Origin: Piezodorus guildinii
Lineage: Eukaryota > Arthropoda > Insecta > Hemiptera > Pentatomidae
NCBI GenBank assembly: GCA_023052935.1
Contig: CM041293.1
Location: 174,149,600-174,213,599, forward strand
Reading direction: 5' to 3'
DNA length: 64,000 nt
Both the position numbers and the translations under genes were made by a program. Of this stretch, positions 44,824 through 57,309 are shown in pieces. Position 1 is the stretch's first letter. Every line of letters starts with the position of its first letter. The notes below the pieces were generated by a model, which saw nothing but the letters and a program-made list of their open reading frames with translations, searched no databases and was not told the DNA's origin.

Positions 44824-45217
44824 TATAATATAAATAATTGATTTATATTAGGTATGGTTATCATTTTTGAAACATGCTCTTTGCCTGCCATATTCTAACC
44901 TAATTGACAAATATTAACTCTCCTATTCAGGGAACTTGTTTCTAGTCTTAGCCAACTTGTGTTATTAAATTATTTTTATTAATTATGAGGCAGGGGTAAA
45001 AGGATGTAGCAATTTATAACTGAACCTTAGGACTACTTAAAACTTTTATAAATGTGAAAATCAACAATTATAACTAATTGAAAGGAAGAAATAAAATAAG
45101 AAAACTGGATTAAAAATATGTACAGAATTTATTTTGAAACCATGCATCATAACACTAATGAAAACATAAAAAAATATTATATAACAAATGAATTTAGTCA
45201 TAACAATATAAAATAAC

Positions 45218-45427
45218 TTATTCCTTTTTTTTAACTTTGACAGGAGTTTTTAACATCAATTTAACAAGATCAGCAATAGTTGAATCGGTGTAAAATGGTA
45301 TGGTTTCAGCTAGTCTAATAACAAGTCGAGGTCTTGCACCTATCCACTGAGACTTTATGTAATCTTGAAAAATCCTTCCATATTCCTGTCTGAGAATAAA
45401 TTCTTTTTTTAAATCAGTATTTCCTTC
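45218..45427 (-). CDS. Terminal exon E2 (second copy, unit C)
   Basis: This encodes 69 residues, EGNTDLKKEF to TPVKVKKKE, with TAA at 45218-45220. The acceptor is a T-rich tract ending CAG at 45428-45430. It is followed upstream (higher coordinates) by intron sequence and a SINE as for E2a, but no E1 stands at the expected distance; instead the sequence jumps to a partial left block at 46747. Confidence 0.45.
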   Translation of the reverse strand, partial: EGNTDLKKEFILRQEYGRIFQDYIKSQWIGARPRLVIRLAETIPFYTDSTIADLVKLMLKTPVKVKKKE

Positions 45428-45610
45428 CTGAAAAAAAAAAACAAGCAAAAATAAATTAATTTAGAGATTTTAAGAAAATTATTTACTAATTAAATTAAGA
45501 ACATTCTTAAAGAATACTTGTATAGTAAGAAAACCTCTGCTTCGCACAGGCTCAATTGAATGTGGTCTCATTTATGTCTAAAAAGCACTGTTTCACCAAT
45601 TTAGAGTTTT

Positions 45611-45880
45611 TTGTTGTTTATTTATTTAACGACCCTTAATGCAACAGAGGCAAACCGGAAGGTGCTACAGAGTCCTAAATTTTGCCTATCTAGGTTTGAT
45701 TTGGATAGGGATCTTTGAGGAGTATATGATAACAAAAGCTCGGGACCACCTTCTTACGTCTCATCCGAAGGACGGTATAACTAAGGATTTTTTACTCCTA
45801 TTAAAAACTTCTGTGGCAACCTGCGGGTTTGAACCCTTGACCTTGGCTGTTATGCTAGTCACTGCACCATAGTTGTTAAA
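45611..45880 (-). mobile_element. tRNA-derived SINE, unit C
   Basis: As 13281-13550 with scattered substitutions; the B box GGGTTCAAACCC is intact. Confidence 0.8.
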
Positions 45881-46746
45881 AAGGCATGAGGAAATTGTAA
45901 TCATTTAGAAAATTAAGTTATTACCACAGTAAAAAATCAACTTTAGATTTTAATAAAACCTTGATCAAATAAATTGGTCTGAAAATAAATAAATGACAGA
46001 ATTTTATGATTTCTTTAAAAAAATTTAAAGTTGATATAGCAACTTTTGGAAATCAATATTAATTTATTACTGAACCCTCAGACAATCAAACAATTTAATA
46101 AAATAAAACTATGGGCATGGAAGGCTGTTACATTAGCCAATATGCTACAGGTGACCCCGATTTAGAATTAATCGCTTTGGCATTGGAAGTTCATCTTGAC
46201 AAAAAGTGCACTTTAAAAAAAAATATAGCTTAAAATTGGTTCAGTTTATTTGTTTGTTATTTCAAAGTGAAAAATAGATACAAATTTGCCCATAGATGCA
46301 GCTTTAGATAATTTTAGATGCCATTGTTAATGTTTTACCATTATTGCCAGTTATTGTAGAATGAGTTAATTTCAATCGAAAGTTAATTAAACTATAAATA
46401 AAATAATACAAAATTCTATTACTGTAACAAAGGGTAATTTTGTATAAAGGAGTAATTTTTAACAGATCCCACTATGTAACATTCAAAGATATGTTCTTGA
46501 ACCTTAGCACTAAATGTTCTATTAATATGAAATTAAAATGACTCGATTAAAAAAACAAAACAACATAATATGAAACAAGACATAAGGATGAAAAATAAAC
46601 AACATTTATGAAGGAATAAAATGTAAATATGAATGGAATTGAATAAAAAACAATTTAGTTAAATAAAATAAGACATAAGGATGAAAAATAAACACTGAAC
46701 ATAAATATTAAATGAATTTAAGAACTGTAGATTTAAAAGTTAAATG
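45881..46746. other. Partial copy of the E2-E1 intron, ends abruptly
   Basis: Matches 13551-14427 and stops at 'aaaagttaaatgttgg'. The join to left-block sequence at 46747 is one breakpoint of the extra segment in unit C. Confidence 0.6.
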
Positions 46747-47240
46747 TTGGAGACTATCGACATTTATCTGAATTTTAGATTAAATATTATTAAAAGAATA
46801 TTTAAATTAAAATAAAAAATACTAAAAATAAGATTTAAATAAAAACCTCACTCCAAAAATTATGCAAAGTTTGTTTTTATTTTCTCTAATCAAAATTCTT
46901 GAATTTCTTATAGCCGGATCTGATTCTACTACTTGAAAATTAAATAACTGCTCTTAAGTTTTCCATTCAATAAAAGACTGATTCTAAGGAGGTATCTGTA
47001 CTTCTTTGTACCTAAAACCAGGGAAAGTGAGGGAAGGAGAAGGGGGGGGAGGGTTAGTTTGGGCCAATGGGAATTCATCCAGTTATCAGATAATTTCCCA
47101 GGTAAAAATCACCAAGTTGAAGAAAATCAGTAAGAATATTTGTATTTTTTATTGATGCTTATAGTAATTAATTAATAATTATATAAACATAGTGTTTATA
47201 TGTTTATATATATGTATATAAATATACATATATATACGAC
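46747..47240. repeat. Partial, deleted copy of the left block inside unit C
   Basis: Matches pieces of 245-1160 (for example 'ttatagccggatctgattct' and the G-rich 'ggagaagggggggg' stretch), with the 51-codon segment and the splice-bounded segment mostly deleted. Confidence 0.65.
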
Positions 47241-47244
47241 AAAT

Positions 47245-47431
47245 AAATGGGGATTCACTCACAATCTCCCCCGGGTATGTGGGACCCGCCAGCTAATTGA
47301 TAGCCACCTACAAAAATAGGCGTAGGGAGTGATGACTCTACCTTATAAAATGTCATCGAGTATCGCGGTGTGGAATATAAACCATACCACACGGCCAAGG
47401 GCCTGCAAGGCCTGTCGCGCCAAACGGAAAA

Positions 47432-47433
<2 letters not shown>
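47245..47433 (+). mobile_element. Poly(A)-ended retroposon, GC-richer than surroundings
   Basis: About 180 bases of distinctly higher GC (ccgggtatgtgggacccgcc ... ctgtcgcgccaaacgg) finish in a run of A at 47428-47440. It occurs once in the window. A LINE 3' end or a SINE is likely; no tRNA-like boxes are obvious. Confidence 0.5.
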
Positions 47434-47439
<6 letters not shown>

Positions 47440-47474
<35 letters not shown>

Positions 47475-47610
47475 ACATTTCCAAGTCAAATTCAACTTTT
47501 TCCAAGTCAAATTCAACCTTTTCCAAGTCAAATTCAACCTTTTCCAAGTCAAATTCAACCTTTTCCAAGTCAAATTCAACCTTTTCCATATCAAATTCAA
47601 CTTTTTTCGA
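47440..47610. repeat. (TA)n microsatellite and 21-bp minisatellite
   Basis: A TA run at about 47440-47466 is followed by six to seven copies of a 21-base unit (TTTTCCAAGTCAAATTCAACC). Because 21 is divisible by 3, several frames are open across it with 7-residue repeats (such as FQVKFNL), which I treat as a by-product. Confidence 0.9.
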
Positions 47611-47845
47611 TTTCAATAAAATAATAAAAATCAAAGTATCATGATTTTATGTTTATTTTAATTACACATTATGTTTTTAACCCTTGTGGCTTGTTAACTG
47701 TTCTCAGGGGCCTTTTTACATATAATTAGTCAAGATTATAATAATAAGTATAACCGATACTTTAATTTTTAAACATTTTCGATAGAAGGGCTGGTAGTGG
47801 GATTAGCGCGGGTTCGTTTTATTTTAGTTTTATAATCGCGGGCAA
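47611..47845. other. AT-rich spacer, no gene
   Basis: No repeat or frame recognised. Bases 47780-47845 include 'ttagcgcgggttcgttttat' just before BEL sequence starts. Confidence 0.4.
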
Positions 47846-48500
47846 AAACATACATCCGTCGCTCTTCCCTCATAGATTAGTTCAATAAGTCCTTCAGATC
47901 TCGTCGAAACTCAAAAGATACTAAAAGATGATCCAACTAAGTCAAAAGATGTAGTCCTTAGTTTATCAGAAAATAACGTGACAAATGTCCTATTAGGAAC
48001 CGCATGTGCCCGAATTAAGGATTGTCAGGGTTATTTACATCCTATACGAATAGTTATAGATAGTGGATCCCAGAGATCTTTCATAACCACCCAGTGTGTA
48101 AACCGCCTAGGATTACCCTTAATAAGAAATCCTCATAAGATCATCGGCTTTGCAAATACCCCAGTTCGTGATGGAGAACAGCAAACCAAATGTTTTATAT
48201 GTCCGAGTAGGCTGAATCAACCGCTTTTGAAAACCACCGCTGTTTTAATATCTTCTATAACGGATAAATTACCGACACGCTGCTTATCGCCGAAAAGTAA
48301 AGATATCTTCAAGAAATATGACTTGGCTGATCCTGGCTTTCACGAACCAAATCCGATTGATTTCTTGCTCGGAGCGGATCTATTTCCTTTCATTTTTACT
48401 GGCGAAACCATCCTCATCTCTCTTGGGTTTCCGAATGGGTTAATGACGTTTTATAGATTTAAAAAAAATAGAATTAACGTTCTTTTGGTTTATTATCTTT
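47846..48500 (+). pseudogene. BEL protease fragment fused to LTR, unit C
   Basis: It begins at 'aaaaacatacatccgtcg', matching unit D at 62724. The frame with ATG at 47978 encodes VIDSGSQRSFITTQC and LLGADLFPFIFTGE, then runs through 'gacgttttatagattt' straight into the LTR, so the frame's last ~45 residues are LTR-derived. Pol beyond the protease is deleted. This copy is more diverged from D than the A copy is. Confidence 0.75.
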
Positions 48501-48973
48501 TGTTAAGAATTGAAATAGTCTTATGTTTATATTTCTCCATTTGTAATTTTATTTGTTTTATTTTGTGATTTATTATATGCAAGCGCTACAGTCAATTGTT
48601 TTATTCAATTTGAAACAGCTGTTAAGTGACTGCTGGGCAGAGGGCATTCTGGGATTGTGAAAGAGGGAGTTAATGGAGCCACACGCCAGTATAGGCGGTG
48701 TTTAATTAAGTTGGTGGTCACATATGTGTCTTATTGTTCTCAAGTCGCACTTCATCGAGGAAAATCAAATATCACAGAAAATAGTAGAAAATTGTCGCAA
48801 GGAGTAGGAGTCGCTAAAGGAAAGAAGGAACATCGCAGACGAGAGGGGAAGGAAGTCATCACGGATAGAAGGAATCACCTCTTGCACATTATAAACAGTA
48901 TTTTGTTTTATTTTAATTAATATAAGCTCATTCATGTTCTCTCTTTTATTATTTCATTTACTTACCCTCAACA
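48501..48973 (+). repeat. BEL LTR, unit C
   Basis: TGTTAAGAATTG to ACCCTCAACA, with a small internal deletion relative to 10312-10798 near 48766. Confidence 0.7.
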
Positions 48974-48985
48974 AGGTTACACTGG

Positions 48986-49260
48986 TCGACTGAATAGATA
49001 GATAGATAACTGTTTTTTTATTTTTCCTTTCAGCATATTACAACAAAAATATAACATGTAAAAAAACATTAATAGAACTATGGTCTTTTAGACCGTCTAG
49101 TCCGGAGCCGACCAGTTCAATTTTATAATTTATATAACAGTAACTATATTCATATAGGATACACTACACAATAACAGTAAAATAATCTCACTCACTGATT
49201 CAACTATTTCATTATCAGGCTCAAAACAACAAAACAATAACAATAATAATAAACAATTAC

Positions 49261-49335
<75 letters not shown>

Positions 49336-50515
49336 CATTACAATTTTTAAATATAGTTAAACTCTTTTATAAGTTTATATCTGTAGGGCCATGCTATTTT
49401 ACAATATTTATACACAGCCATCCAGTTCTGTCCATTAAGATAGTTTATTACTTCATCGGTGTTTAAATAATTCTTTCCGAAACACCTTATTCTAATTTCA
49501 GATAAAATGGGACATGTGGCGAGGAAATGAAAGGTATTTTCTACTTCTTTTCTATTACAAAGCGAACACATCACATTGTCATTTGACCAAAATCTATTAT
49601 AGTTGAGGTATACCAATTCACATCTAACTTTAAATATCCATTTCGCCCCATTAAAACTTAATTTGGTATCAAACAAATATTGCGTCCCATTATCATGATC
49701 TAAGTTTTTATATACAAACATTTTTTCTGAGACTATAGCCCTTTGAAAAGATTTTGATCTATAAATACTTATCAGTGATTGTCTAAATTGCTGTAAGATT
49801 AAAGCCCAGTTTTATTTGTTTTCAAGTTGAATGTCTATTGAAATATTATGTTTTTCGGCCAGTTCTCTTACATCTTTAATCCAGAAAATATTTTGTTTGA
49901 TGACTTCCTCATTTATGAAATGTGGCAGTGTATTATTTGGTAGATTTTTAACTTTTAAAATGTAGTTGTTTTGAATTTTTTGAAGTTTCCACGAACATTG
50001 GGACTATTTTTGTTTTGATGTGCAGCAGGTATGACGGTGTGGCTTGTGGAGGCTAAATAATTATTTAATAAAATAATATAAAAGTTTTTCAGTTTCTATA
50101 TATTCCTTACTTCCCCATGCCTGAGCTCCATATCCTATGAATGATTTAAAAACGGCATTAAATACTTCAAGTTTTGATTTATCTGGTATACTGTTGTTAA
50201 ATAGGAAATTTTTCCATATGGAGTGGATTGCCATTTTTGCTTTTGATAACGTCTGCTGTAGATGTTTTTTTAAGGATAGTGTGGGTGTAAGGATAATACC
50301 CAGGTATTTATATTCATTTACTACCTCTATTGCTTGGTTATTGAAAAACCATTTTTCATTTCTCCCACGTTTACCTCCTCCATTTCTGAAAATTATTTTT
50401 TAGACTTATTTAAATTGATCTCTAAATTCCACATTTGGCAATATTTTTCCATATCATTTATCATTAGCTGTAATGTTTTAGGGTCAGTTGCTACCAATGT
50501 GATATCGACAGAATA
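48986..50515 (-). mobile_element. LINE insertion, unit C, frame broken
   Basis: The target duplication has decayed on one side (TCGACTGAATA at 48986-48996) and is intact on the other (TCGACAGAATA at 50505-50515). A long (TA)n run at 49264-49331 has expanded in the 3' UTR. The ORF is broken near 49730-50090; the 124-codon C-terminal piece with CSLC...HFLATCP survives. Confidence 0.8.
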
Positions 50516-51178
50516 ATTCAGCGACTCATAATAACGAACGGGTTGAGGCTGCGAGCAAACGCGTTAGTCGTCCCTCATTCCAACAATTATATAATGCAAT
50601 ATGAAATAATGTGAAACATTATAAGTTTAAAAAATTTACCCTAAGTGATAAGGGTTATCCGCCCCTAACATTATTTTTCAATTTCTTAGACAACAAATTT
50701 TTTTATAATGTTGCATTATAAAATAGACACAACCCTTCTATTAACAACTCCTATATTTCAATAGTCTTTTTAGTAATTTAATAATTTTTCATCTCGCTCA
50801 ATAACTGAAAAATTATCACTTTGTAAGTTATCCCCACCAGAGGTCACTTTTCAGCCAGGTAATAGCAGGGAATAGAGATGGGGTCAAAGCCAGTCTCCTC
50901 TTTCTCTCACACAATAAGCCTTCTCTCACTCCCTCCACAGTTTTGGGCCATTATTATTGGTTATCCATCAAGAGTAGTTATAATCTTTACAATTATCATT
51001 TTACTATCTCAGTGTAACTCATCTTTTTCACTCGGACAATGATACATGGCATGCTCTCGAGTGGGTAAGCCATCCAGTTTGTTTGTGTTAGCTAAAGTTG
51101 GGCTAACGAAAATATTGTTCATGCTACAGCATTAAGAGATTGATATTGTTTGTTAGTGATTCAGTCGTAACTAATTAA

Positions 51179-51244
<66 letters not shown>

Positions 51245-51847
51245 AAGGAATAAATTATAATAAATTTAAAAAAATTAATGTTTGGTGTTTTGTTATTTTT
51301 ATATTCCCTTATCATTCACAGCGCTCAATGCCTCTTTCACTCATATACCACTTCCTTACACACTTAAAATAAGTTGGTTGTTTTTTTTTCAACACTAGAA
51401 ATTTTCTATAAATAATTTATATGGCAAAACAAGGTTTGTCTGGTCAGCTAGTATTATATAAATAATTGATTTATATTAGGTATGATTATCATTTTTGAAA
51501 TATGCTCTTTGCCTGCCATATTCTAGCCTAATTGACAAATATTAACTCTCCTATTCAGGGAACTTGTTTCTAGTCTTAGCCAACTTTTGTTATTAAATTA
51601 TTTTTATTAATTATGAGGCAGGGGTATAAGGATGTAGCAATTTATAACTGAACCTTAGGACTACTTAAAACTTTTATAAATGTGAAAATCAACAATTATA
51701 ACCAATTGAAAGGAAGAAATAAAATAAGAAAACTGGATTAAAAATATGTACAGAATTTATTTTGAAATCATGCATTATAACATAATTAAAAAACATAAAA
51801 AAATATTATATAAACAAATGAATTTAATCATAACAATATAAAATAAC
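50516..51847. repeat. LINE flank and full module X, unit C
   Basis: Bases 50516-50635 equal 12276-12396; 50636-51847 is the long form of module X, as at 8735-9892. A large (TA)n run stands at 51181-51239. Confidence 0.6.
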
Positions 51848-52057
51848 TTATTTCTTTTTTTTAACTTTGACAGGACTTATTAACATTAATTTCACAAGAT
51901 CCGCAATAGTTGAATCGGTGTAAAAAGAGATGGTTTCAGCTAGTCTAATTACAAGCCGAGGTCTTGCACCTATCCACTGAGACTTTATGTATTCTTGAAA
52001 TACTCTTCCATATTCCTGTCTCAGAATAAACTCTTTATTTAAATCAGTATTTCCTTC
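51848..52057 (-). CDS. Terminal exon E2 (proximal copy, unit C)
   Basis: This encodes 69 residues, EGNTDLNKEF to SPVKVKKKK, with TAA at 51848-51850 and acceptor CAG after a T-rich tract at 52058-52060. It has no internal Met near its start, so it is easily missed as an ORF. It is the nearest acceptor for the E1 at 54314-54520. Confidence 0.5.
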   Translation of the reverse strand, partial: EGNTDLNKEFILRQEYGRVFQEYIKSQWIGARPRLVIRLAETISFYTDSTIADLVKLMLISPVKVKKKK

Positions 52058-54313
52058 CTGAAAAAAAAAAAAACAAGCAAATATAAATTAATTTAGAGAT
52101 TTTATGAAAATTATTTACTAATTTAATTAAGAACATTCTTAAAGAATACTTGTATAGTAAGAAAACCTCTGCTTCGCACAGGCGCAATTTGAATGTGGTT
52201 TCATTTATATTTCAAAAAGCACTGTTTCACCAATTTAGAGTTGTTTGTTGTTTATTTATTTAAGGACCCTTAATGCTACAGAGACTAATCGGAAGGTGCT
52301 ATAGTGGGAGTCCTAAATTTTGCCTATCTAGTTCATCTTGACAAAAAGTGCACTTTAAAAGAAAATATAACTTAAAATTGGTTCAGTTTATTTATTTGTT
52401 ATTTCAAAGTGAAACATAGATACAAATTTTCCCATAGATGCAGCTTTAGATGATTTTAGATGCCATTGTTAATGTTTTAACATTATTGCCAATTATTGTA
52501 GAATGAGTTAATTTCAATCGAAAGTTAATTAAACTATTAAACTATAAATAAAATAATACAAAACTCTATTACTTTAGCAAAGGGTAATTTTGTATAAAGG
52601 AGTAATTTTTAACAGATCCCACTATGTAACATTCAAAGATGTGTTCTTAAACCTTAGCACTAAATGTTCTATTAATATGAAATTAAAATGACTCGATTAA
52701 AAAAAAAAAAAAAAAAACATAATATGAAACAAGACATAAGGATGAAAAATAAACAATATTTATGAATGGATAAAATGTAAATATGAATGGAATTGAATAA
52801 AAAAACAATTTAGTTAAATAAAATAACACATAAGGATGAAAAATAAACACTGAACATAAATATTAAATGAATTTAAGAACTGTTGATTTAAAAGTTAACT
52901 GTTAGGTGTAAAATGCATGATATAAAGTGGCTCTTCTGGTTTGCCGATTTAGTTGAAAAAGTTCCTGCAACATCCCAGGCATATGGTCCTCAAAAATATT
53001 AAATCCATACAACCTATAATTTTTGAGCTAGACTAACCACACAAACTTGGACTTTTTTTGTAGGGCTTGTTCATTTTGACTCGTGTGTATTTTTGGCTTA
53101 AACTCGAATCGCAAAATTTTCATGATCACAATACTTTTTCTTACTATATATTTCATATATAAGTAACTAAATGTAATGAATGGAGAAAATATAAGAATGA
53201 ACGGAATAAAGTAAAAATAATTATAATTAATTAAATCAAGACATTGAATATAAAATAAATTATGTATACATATTTAATGTCCATAAGTAATTATCGATTT
53301 AAATGTTTAAAAATTATCTTTTTAAAAATGATTAATAAATGGTGCTACATTAATAAACAGGCTACTTCACTTATCACAGTTGTTAAAATCAAATTAAGAA
53401 TTTATTTAACTTTAGTTTCTATCTTAAACTATCAATTTGAAATAAAAAAAAGTTAAAAGATTGAATTGGAACATGTGTTTCAGACCAAACAATTTAACTT
53501 TAGAAATTATTATCTGAAAAAATCACTTAGTTTTATTCATTTTTCATAACTCTACATTACATTTTTAACGGTGAAATTGGTGAAATTCGGTTCAAAAAGT
53601 TGAAAAAGTTCAACAAAAAAAAAAATATATTTTTACTATTTCTGTTTAAGTTACATATTTGTGTAAGTTACATATGTGTCCATGTATTATCAATATTAAC
53701 AAGATAATATGTTAATTATCTTATACACAGTATTAATCTAGTAAAAGTTGATGATGAGGGATGAAAAGCCGACAAAACTAACTGAATGTAGTAAATATAA
53801 ATATAGTAGATTATTTAATAAAACACATGTTTCAATCGAAACTCACTTTAATCAACGATTTTATCTATTTCATCTATAAGTGTTTAAAAATTCTTAATTT
53901 GATGTTAAACATGGACGTCAATGAAATATTTTATGTATTAAGGCGTATTTTATAACGTCAAATAATAACATATTTTGCTATCATTAAATTTTCAAGTATT
54001 GCTTAAAAAAACAAAACCACATTATTGCAAAGTTACATCATGCAAATATTGGCATTACACGCATTTTGAATCTAGAAACACGTTAAGTTTTGAAAAACGA
54101 TAGTTATTAGTTAGCATGTCCGATTAAATCGAAAACGCTGTCAAAACCAGAAGGCGATCTATTTCATTAAAAAATTGTTGATAGTAGAATAATGATAGTG
54201 AATTATCGTAAAATAATTAGTCACTATCATCTTGTAGCCCGCTTTTGTGGAACGAACGATGTAAAATAGGATTTGTACCAAAAAAAATTAATATTAATAA
54301 AGTTTCAACTCAC
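52058..54313 (-). other. Intron between E2 and E1, unit C
   Basis: Similar to 13090-15888, but the SINE is reduced to a remnant (52250-52332) and there are several small deletions (for example near 53170 and 53560). No exon is seen. Confidence 0.55.
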
Positions 54314-54520
54314 CGTCAATTCACCTTCCATCTTCAAAAGAGCTTCATTGAATGACAGTGGTATATTTAGAGATAATTTGAGAGTGTAATATTCTTCTAT
54401 TTTCCTCAATTCTTGTATAGCTCTTCGTCGGCTTTCTGGTAACGACTTAAATCGGTCATAAAAAACTCTTCCTACAAATGCAGACAATTCCACCACAGCC
54501 CTTTCATATTCTAACGACAT
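54314..54520 (-). CDS. Exon E1, unit C
   Basis: 69 residues as in A and B, with one replacement (PLSFNEALLK for PLSFSEALLK). The donor GTGAGT and the upstream TTATCTGGAAATAATT context are kept. Silent changes are also present (for example in the Leu-Arg-Val stretch near 54380 and the Tyr codon near 54508), so this copy has diverged while remaining open. Confidence 0.55.
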
Positions 54521-54579
54521 TTTGAATTATCTGGAAATAATTAGAAAACATTTTTTATCTGACTTTATTTATATATATA

Positions 54580-54764
54580 AAACTTGGGAGCCAACATCAG
54601 GGCATTACAGAACCATGTCAAGTATAGACTGCGGAGTTTATGCTTGACATGGCTCAGTAATGCCCTGATGATGGCTCACAAGTTTGAACCGAAACGTCGG
54701 AAAAATTTAAATATTAGAAACGACTGACTCTCGATTATTTCTACCTACGATATATATAGACATC
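54580..54764. mobile_element. Foldback element, left arm truncated, unit C
   Basis: Only about 40 bases of the left arm remain. The right-arm core at about 54661-54701 reads CTGATGA, GGCTC, loop, GAACC, GAAACGTC, with a G-to-A change weakening stem II. Confidence 0.7.
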
Positions 54765-54972
54765 ATAATTAAATTATTATATCACAAAAACAGGAGAAAA
54801 ATTAAATAATAAATAAATCAATAATAAAATATTATGTGTAAGCAGAAGACTTAAGATTGGTCCAAAATAGCTAATGTGTTTTCAATGATCGAATAATTTT
54901 GAAATAAACACAATATTGTTCTTTGATAGAGTATTCAAGGAGTCAACACCTATCAAGTTTCTTTACTCTGTC

Positions 54973-55488
54973 AAGGCAGCGCTACACGGTGAGAAAACAG
55001 GTATGTGTAGGTGAGGTAAAATATCATGATAGCGAGGTCTTGTGAGAGTAGACGAAAGTAGCGGGAGAGGAGGGAAGGCTTATTAAAAAAAAATTGGATA
55101 GTGACATCAAATATTAATTTTTTTGAAATCCTATAATATTACTTAAAACAAAACTAAATGTTAAAGTTATATCAAAACAAACAAGTGTAATTTTTTTTTT
55201 TTTTTTTTTTCTACTTCAATCTTTTTTGTATAGATTTTTAAAACAGTTTTAAAACAATACAAGTGTAATATACACATCATGAAAACGTGTTTTTTTAAAT
55301 GTATAAACTCGATTTTAAGAAATTAAACATTATTTATAATTAATAAAAAATAAATAAACGATGATGTAATACAGAAAAATTCGGTAATTGAATATTAATA
55401 ATAATGTGTTGAAATTATGATAATTCACTCTCACCAAATCTCACCTCATCTACACCCACCTGTATTCTCACCGTGTAGCGTGGCCGCC
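54973..55488. mobile_element. TIR element, first, unit C
   Basis: As 16741-17247. Confidence 0.6.
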
Positions 55489-55542
55489 ATTGTTGAACGG
55501 TGATAGCTACGTCAGAACGTCTTGGTGTACCAGTCAGTAGAT

Positions 55543-55982
55543 AAAGGCAGTGCTAGATGGAGGTAGGTGTAGAGGAGGTAAAATATCGTGATAGCGAGGT
55601 CTCGAGAAAGTTTACGATAGTAGCGGGAGAGGGCGAGAGCTTATTTTTTGAAAATTAATATAGATAATTTGAAATATTACTTAATAAAAAATCCTTTAAT
55701 TTCATTAAATATTATAATTAAAACTATATGATTAAGTTAAAGCAAAACAGACAAGTATAACTTTCACATCATATTAAAACTTTTTTTTTTTAATGTAGAA
55801 ACTCTATTGTAAGAAATTAAACATTGTTTATAAAAAAAATAAATGAGAAGAAATATAGAAAATTCAGTAATTCAATACCTATTATAATACATTAAAAGTT
55901 TGTGAGAGTGTACGATGGTTTACTATCACCAAATCTCACCTCACCTACACCAACCTGTTTTCTCACCGTGTAGCGCGGCTTT
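55543..55982. mobile_element. Second TIR element, complete, unit C
   Basis: Both ends are present: AAAGGCAGTGCTAGATGGAG at the left and, at the right, the complement of AAAGCCGCGCTACACGGTGA. The interior is AT-rich. It shows that the copies in A and B lost their right ends to a later deletion. Confidence 0.6.
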
Positions 55983-56173
55983 AAGTGAGGATTTTGGGAA
56001 CGTCATGGTCTTCGCCATTAAAGTAACAATGTCCATTGTTCAGTCCACCATAAATTTTTATTTTTTTTTAAGTCATTAACGAACCGAAATAATATAAATA
56101 TAATACTGTCTTATCTATGAACATCGGTACAAGTAGGCTGATTAGGAATGAAAAATATATAAAATTATATTAA

Positions 56174-56477
56174 TGATGTATAGTCAACTGTAGAAACTAT
56201 TATAGGTGGAATAATTAGGAGTCAGTCTTTTTTTAAATATTTTAATTTTGCCGTCGTTTCGGCTTAAGCTTGTGAGCCATCATCAGGGCATTACTGAGCC
56301 ATGTCCAAGCATAAACTGAGTTAATGCTTTTTATAAATGTTTATGCTTTATTATAAACTGAGAGTTTATGCTTGGGCATGGCTCAGTAATGCCCTGATGA
56401 TGGCTCACAAGCTTGAGCCGAAACGACGGCAAAATTAAAATATAAAAAAAAAAAACAACTGTCTCCTGATCACCTAT
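56174..56477. mobile_element. Foldback element, complete, at C/D boundary
   Basis: Both arms and an extended centre with nested short inverted repeats (ATAAACTGAG and complements) are present. The cores on both arms have UGCC, CUGAUGA, stem II and GAAA followed by CGAC rather than CGUC, plus GGCA, so stem I pairs perfectly but the U before the cleavage position is changed. Confidence 0.8.
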
Positions 56478-56991
56478 AAAATACATAAAAAGTACTACTA
56501 AAAGGATGATCCTACAAGTTTTTAAAATTTATAATAATGATAATATTTAACTATTTTGATAAAATAGATATATAAATAACTAGATGGCCACTATCTAAGT
56601 AAAACAGTAAAGCATGCTCACACTCCACTACCATACTCTCCCTCTGTATATGTATGTATATACAGTGAAAATGAGAGAAAGGGCTTCGGATTTGTAGATA
56701 ACAATTTTATCTAATAAATTACTATCGACTTTTATCTGGATTTCAGATTAAATATCATTAAAAGAATATTTAAATTTAAATATTAATTATTGATTCTAAA
56801 CGAAAATTAAAAATACTAAGAATAAGATTTAAATAAAAACCTCACTCTAAAAATTATGCCTTTTTTTTTTTTTTTACATTCTCTAATCAAAATTCTTGAA
56901 TTTCTTATAGCCGGGTTTGATTCTATTACTTGAAAATTAAATAACTGCTCTTAAGTTTTCCCTAGCGCTTCTTCCGAGGTACGCTTCAAAC

Positions 56992-57144
56992 ATGGACGCC
57001 AAGAACTCATTGCAGGACAAAGAAATCCTCATTGTGAATTTTTAAAATGGGAAAGAGGCCAAGAAGAATGAACAGCTTATATTATTTGGAGGAGCCGTGC
57101 AACAGTTAAACATATTCATGTTCAACAACGATAATATTCAATGA
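56992..57144 (+). pseudogene. Decayed 51-codon coding segment, copy D
   Basis: ATG at 56992 and TGA at 57142 as in A. Codon 28 is CAG here (TAG in A, B and C), but codon 18 is TAA at 57043 from an A-to-T change. After that stop the frame is open: QLILFGGAVQQLNIFMF. Confidence 0.45.
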
Positions 57145-57309
57145 TTTCTATATAATAATTAAATATAGATAACTAGATAACTATTATCAACGAAAAATAG
57201 TAAAGTATGCCCACATTCTCCCTATATATGTGTATATATACATATACACAATAAAAGGCTATAATACTAGAATCTAACATAAATTAAACACTAAATATGG
57301 CAAGCTTAC

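Noticed and set aside
47329..47634. Overlapping frames with FQVKFNL or FDLEKVE repeats
   Set aside because: They arise from a 21-bp minisatellite and a TA run; several frames on both strands are open, as expected for a repeat divisible by three.
48657..48920. Possible small basic protein in unit C
   Set aside because: LTR sequence; the reading frame is not shared with the A and B LTRs.
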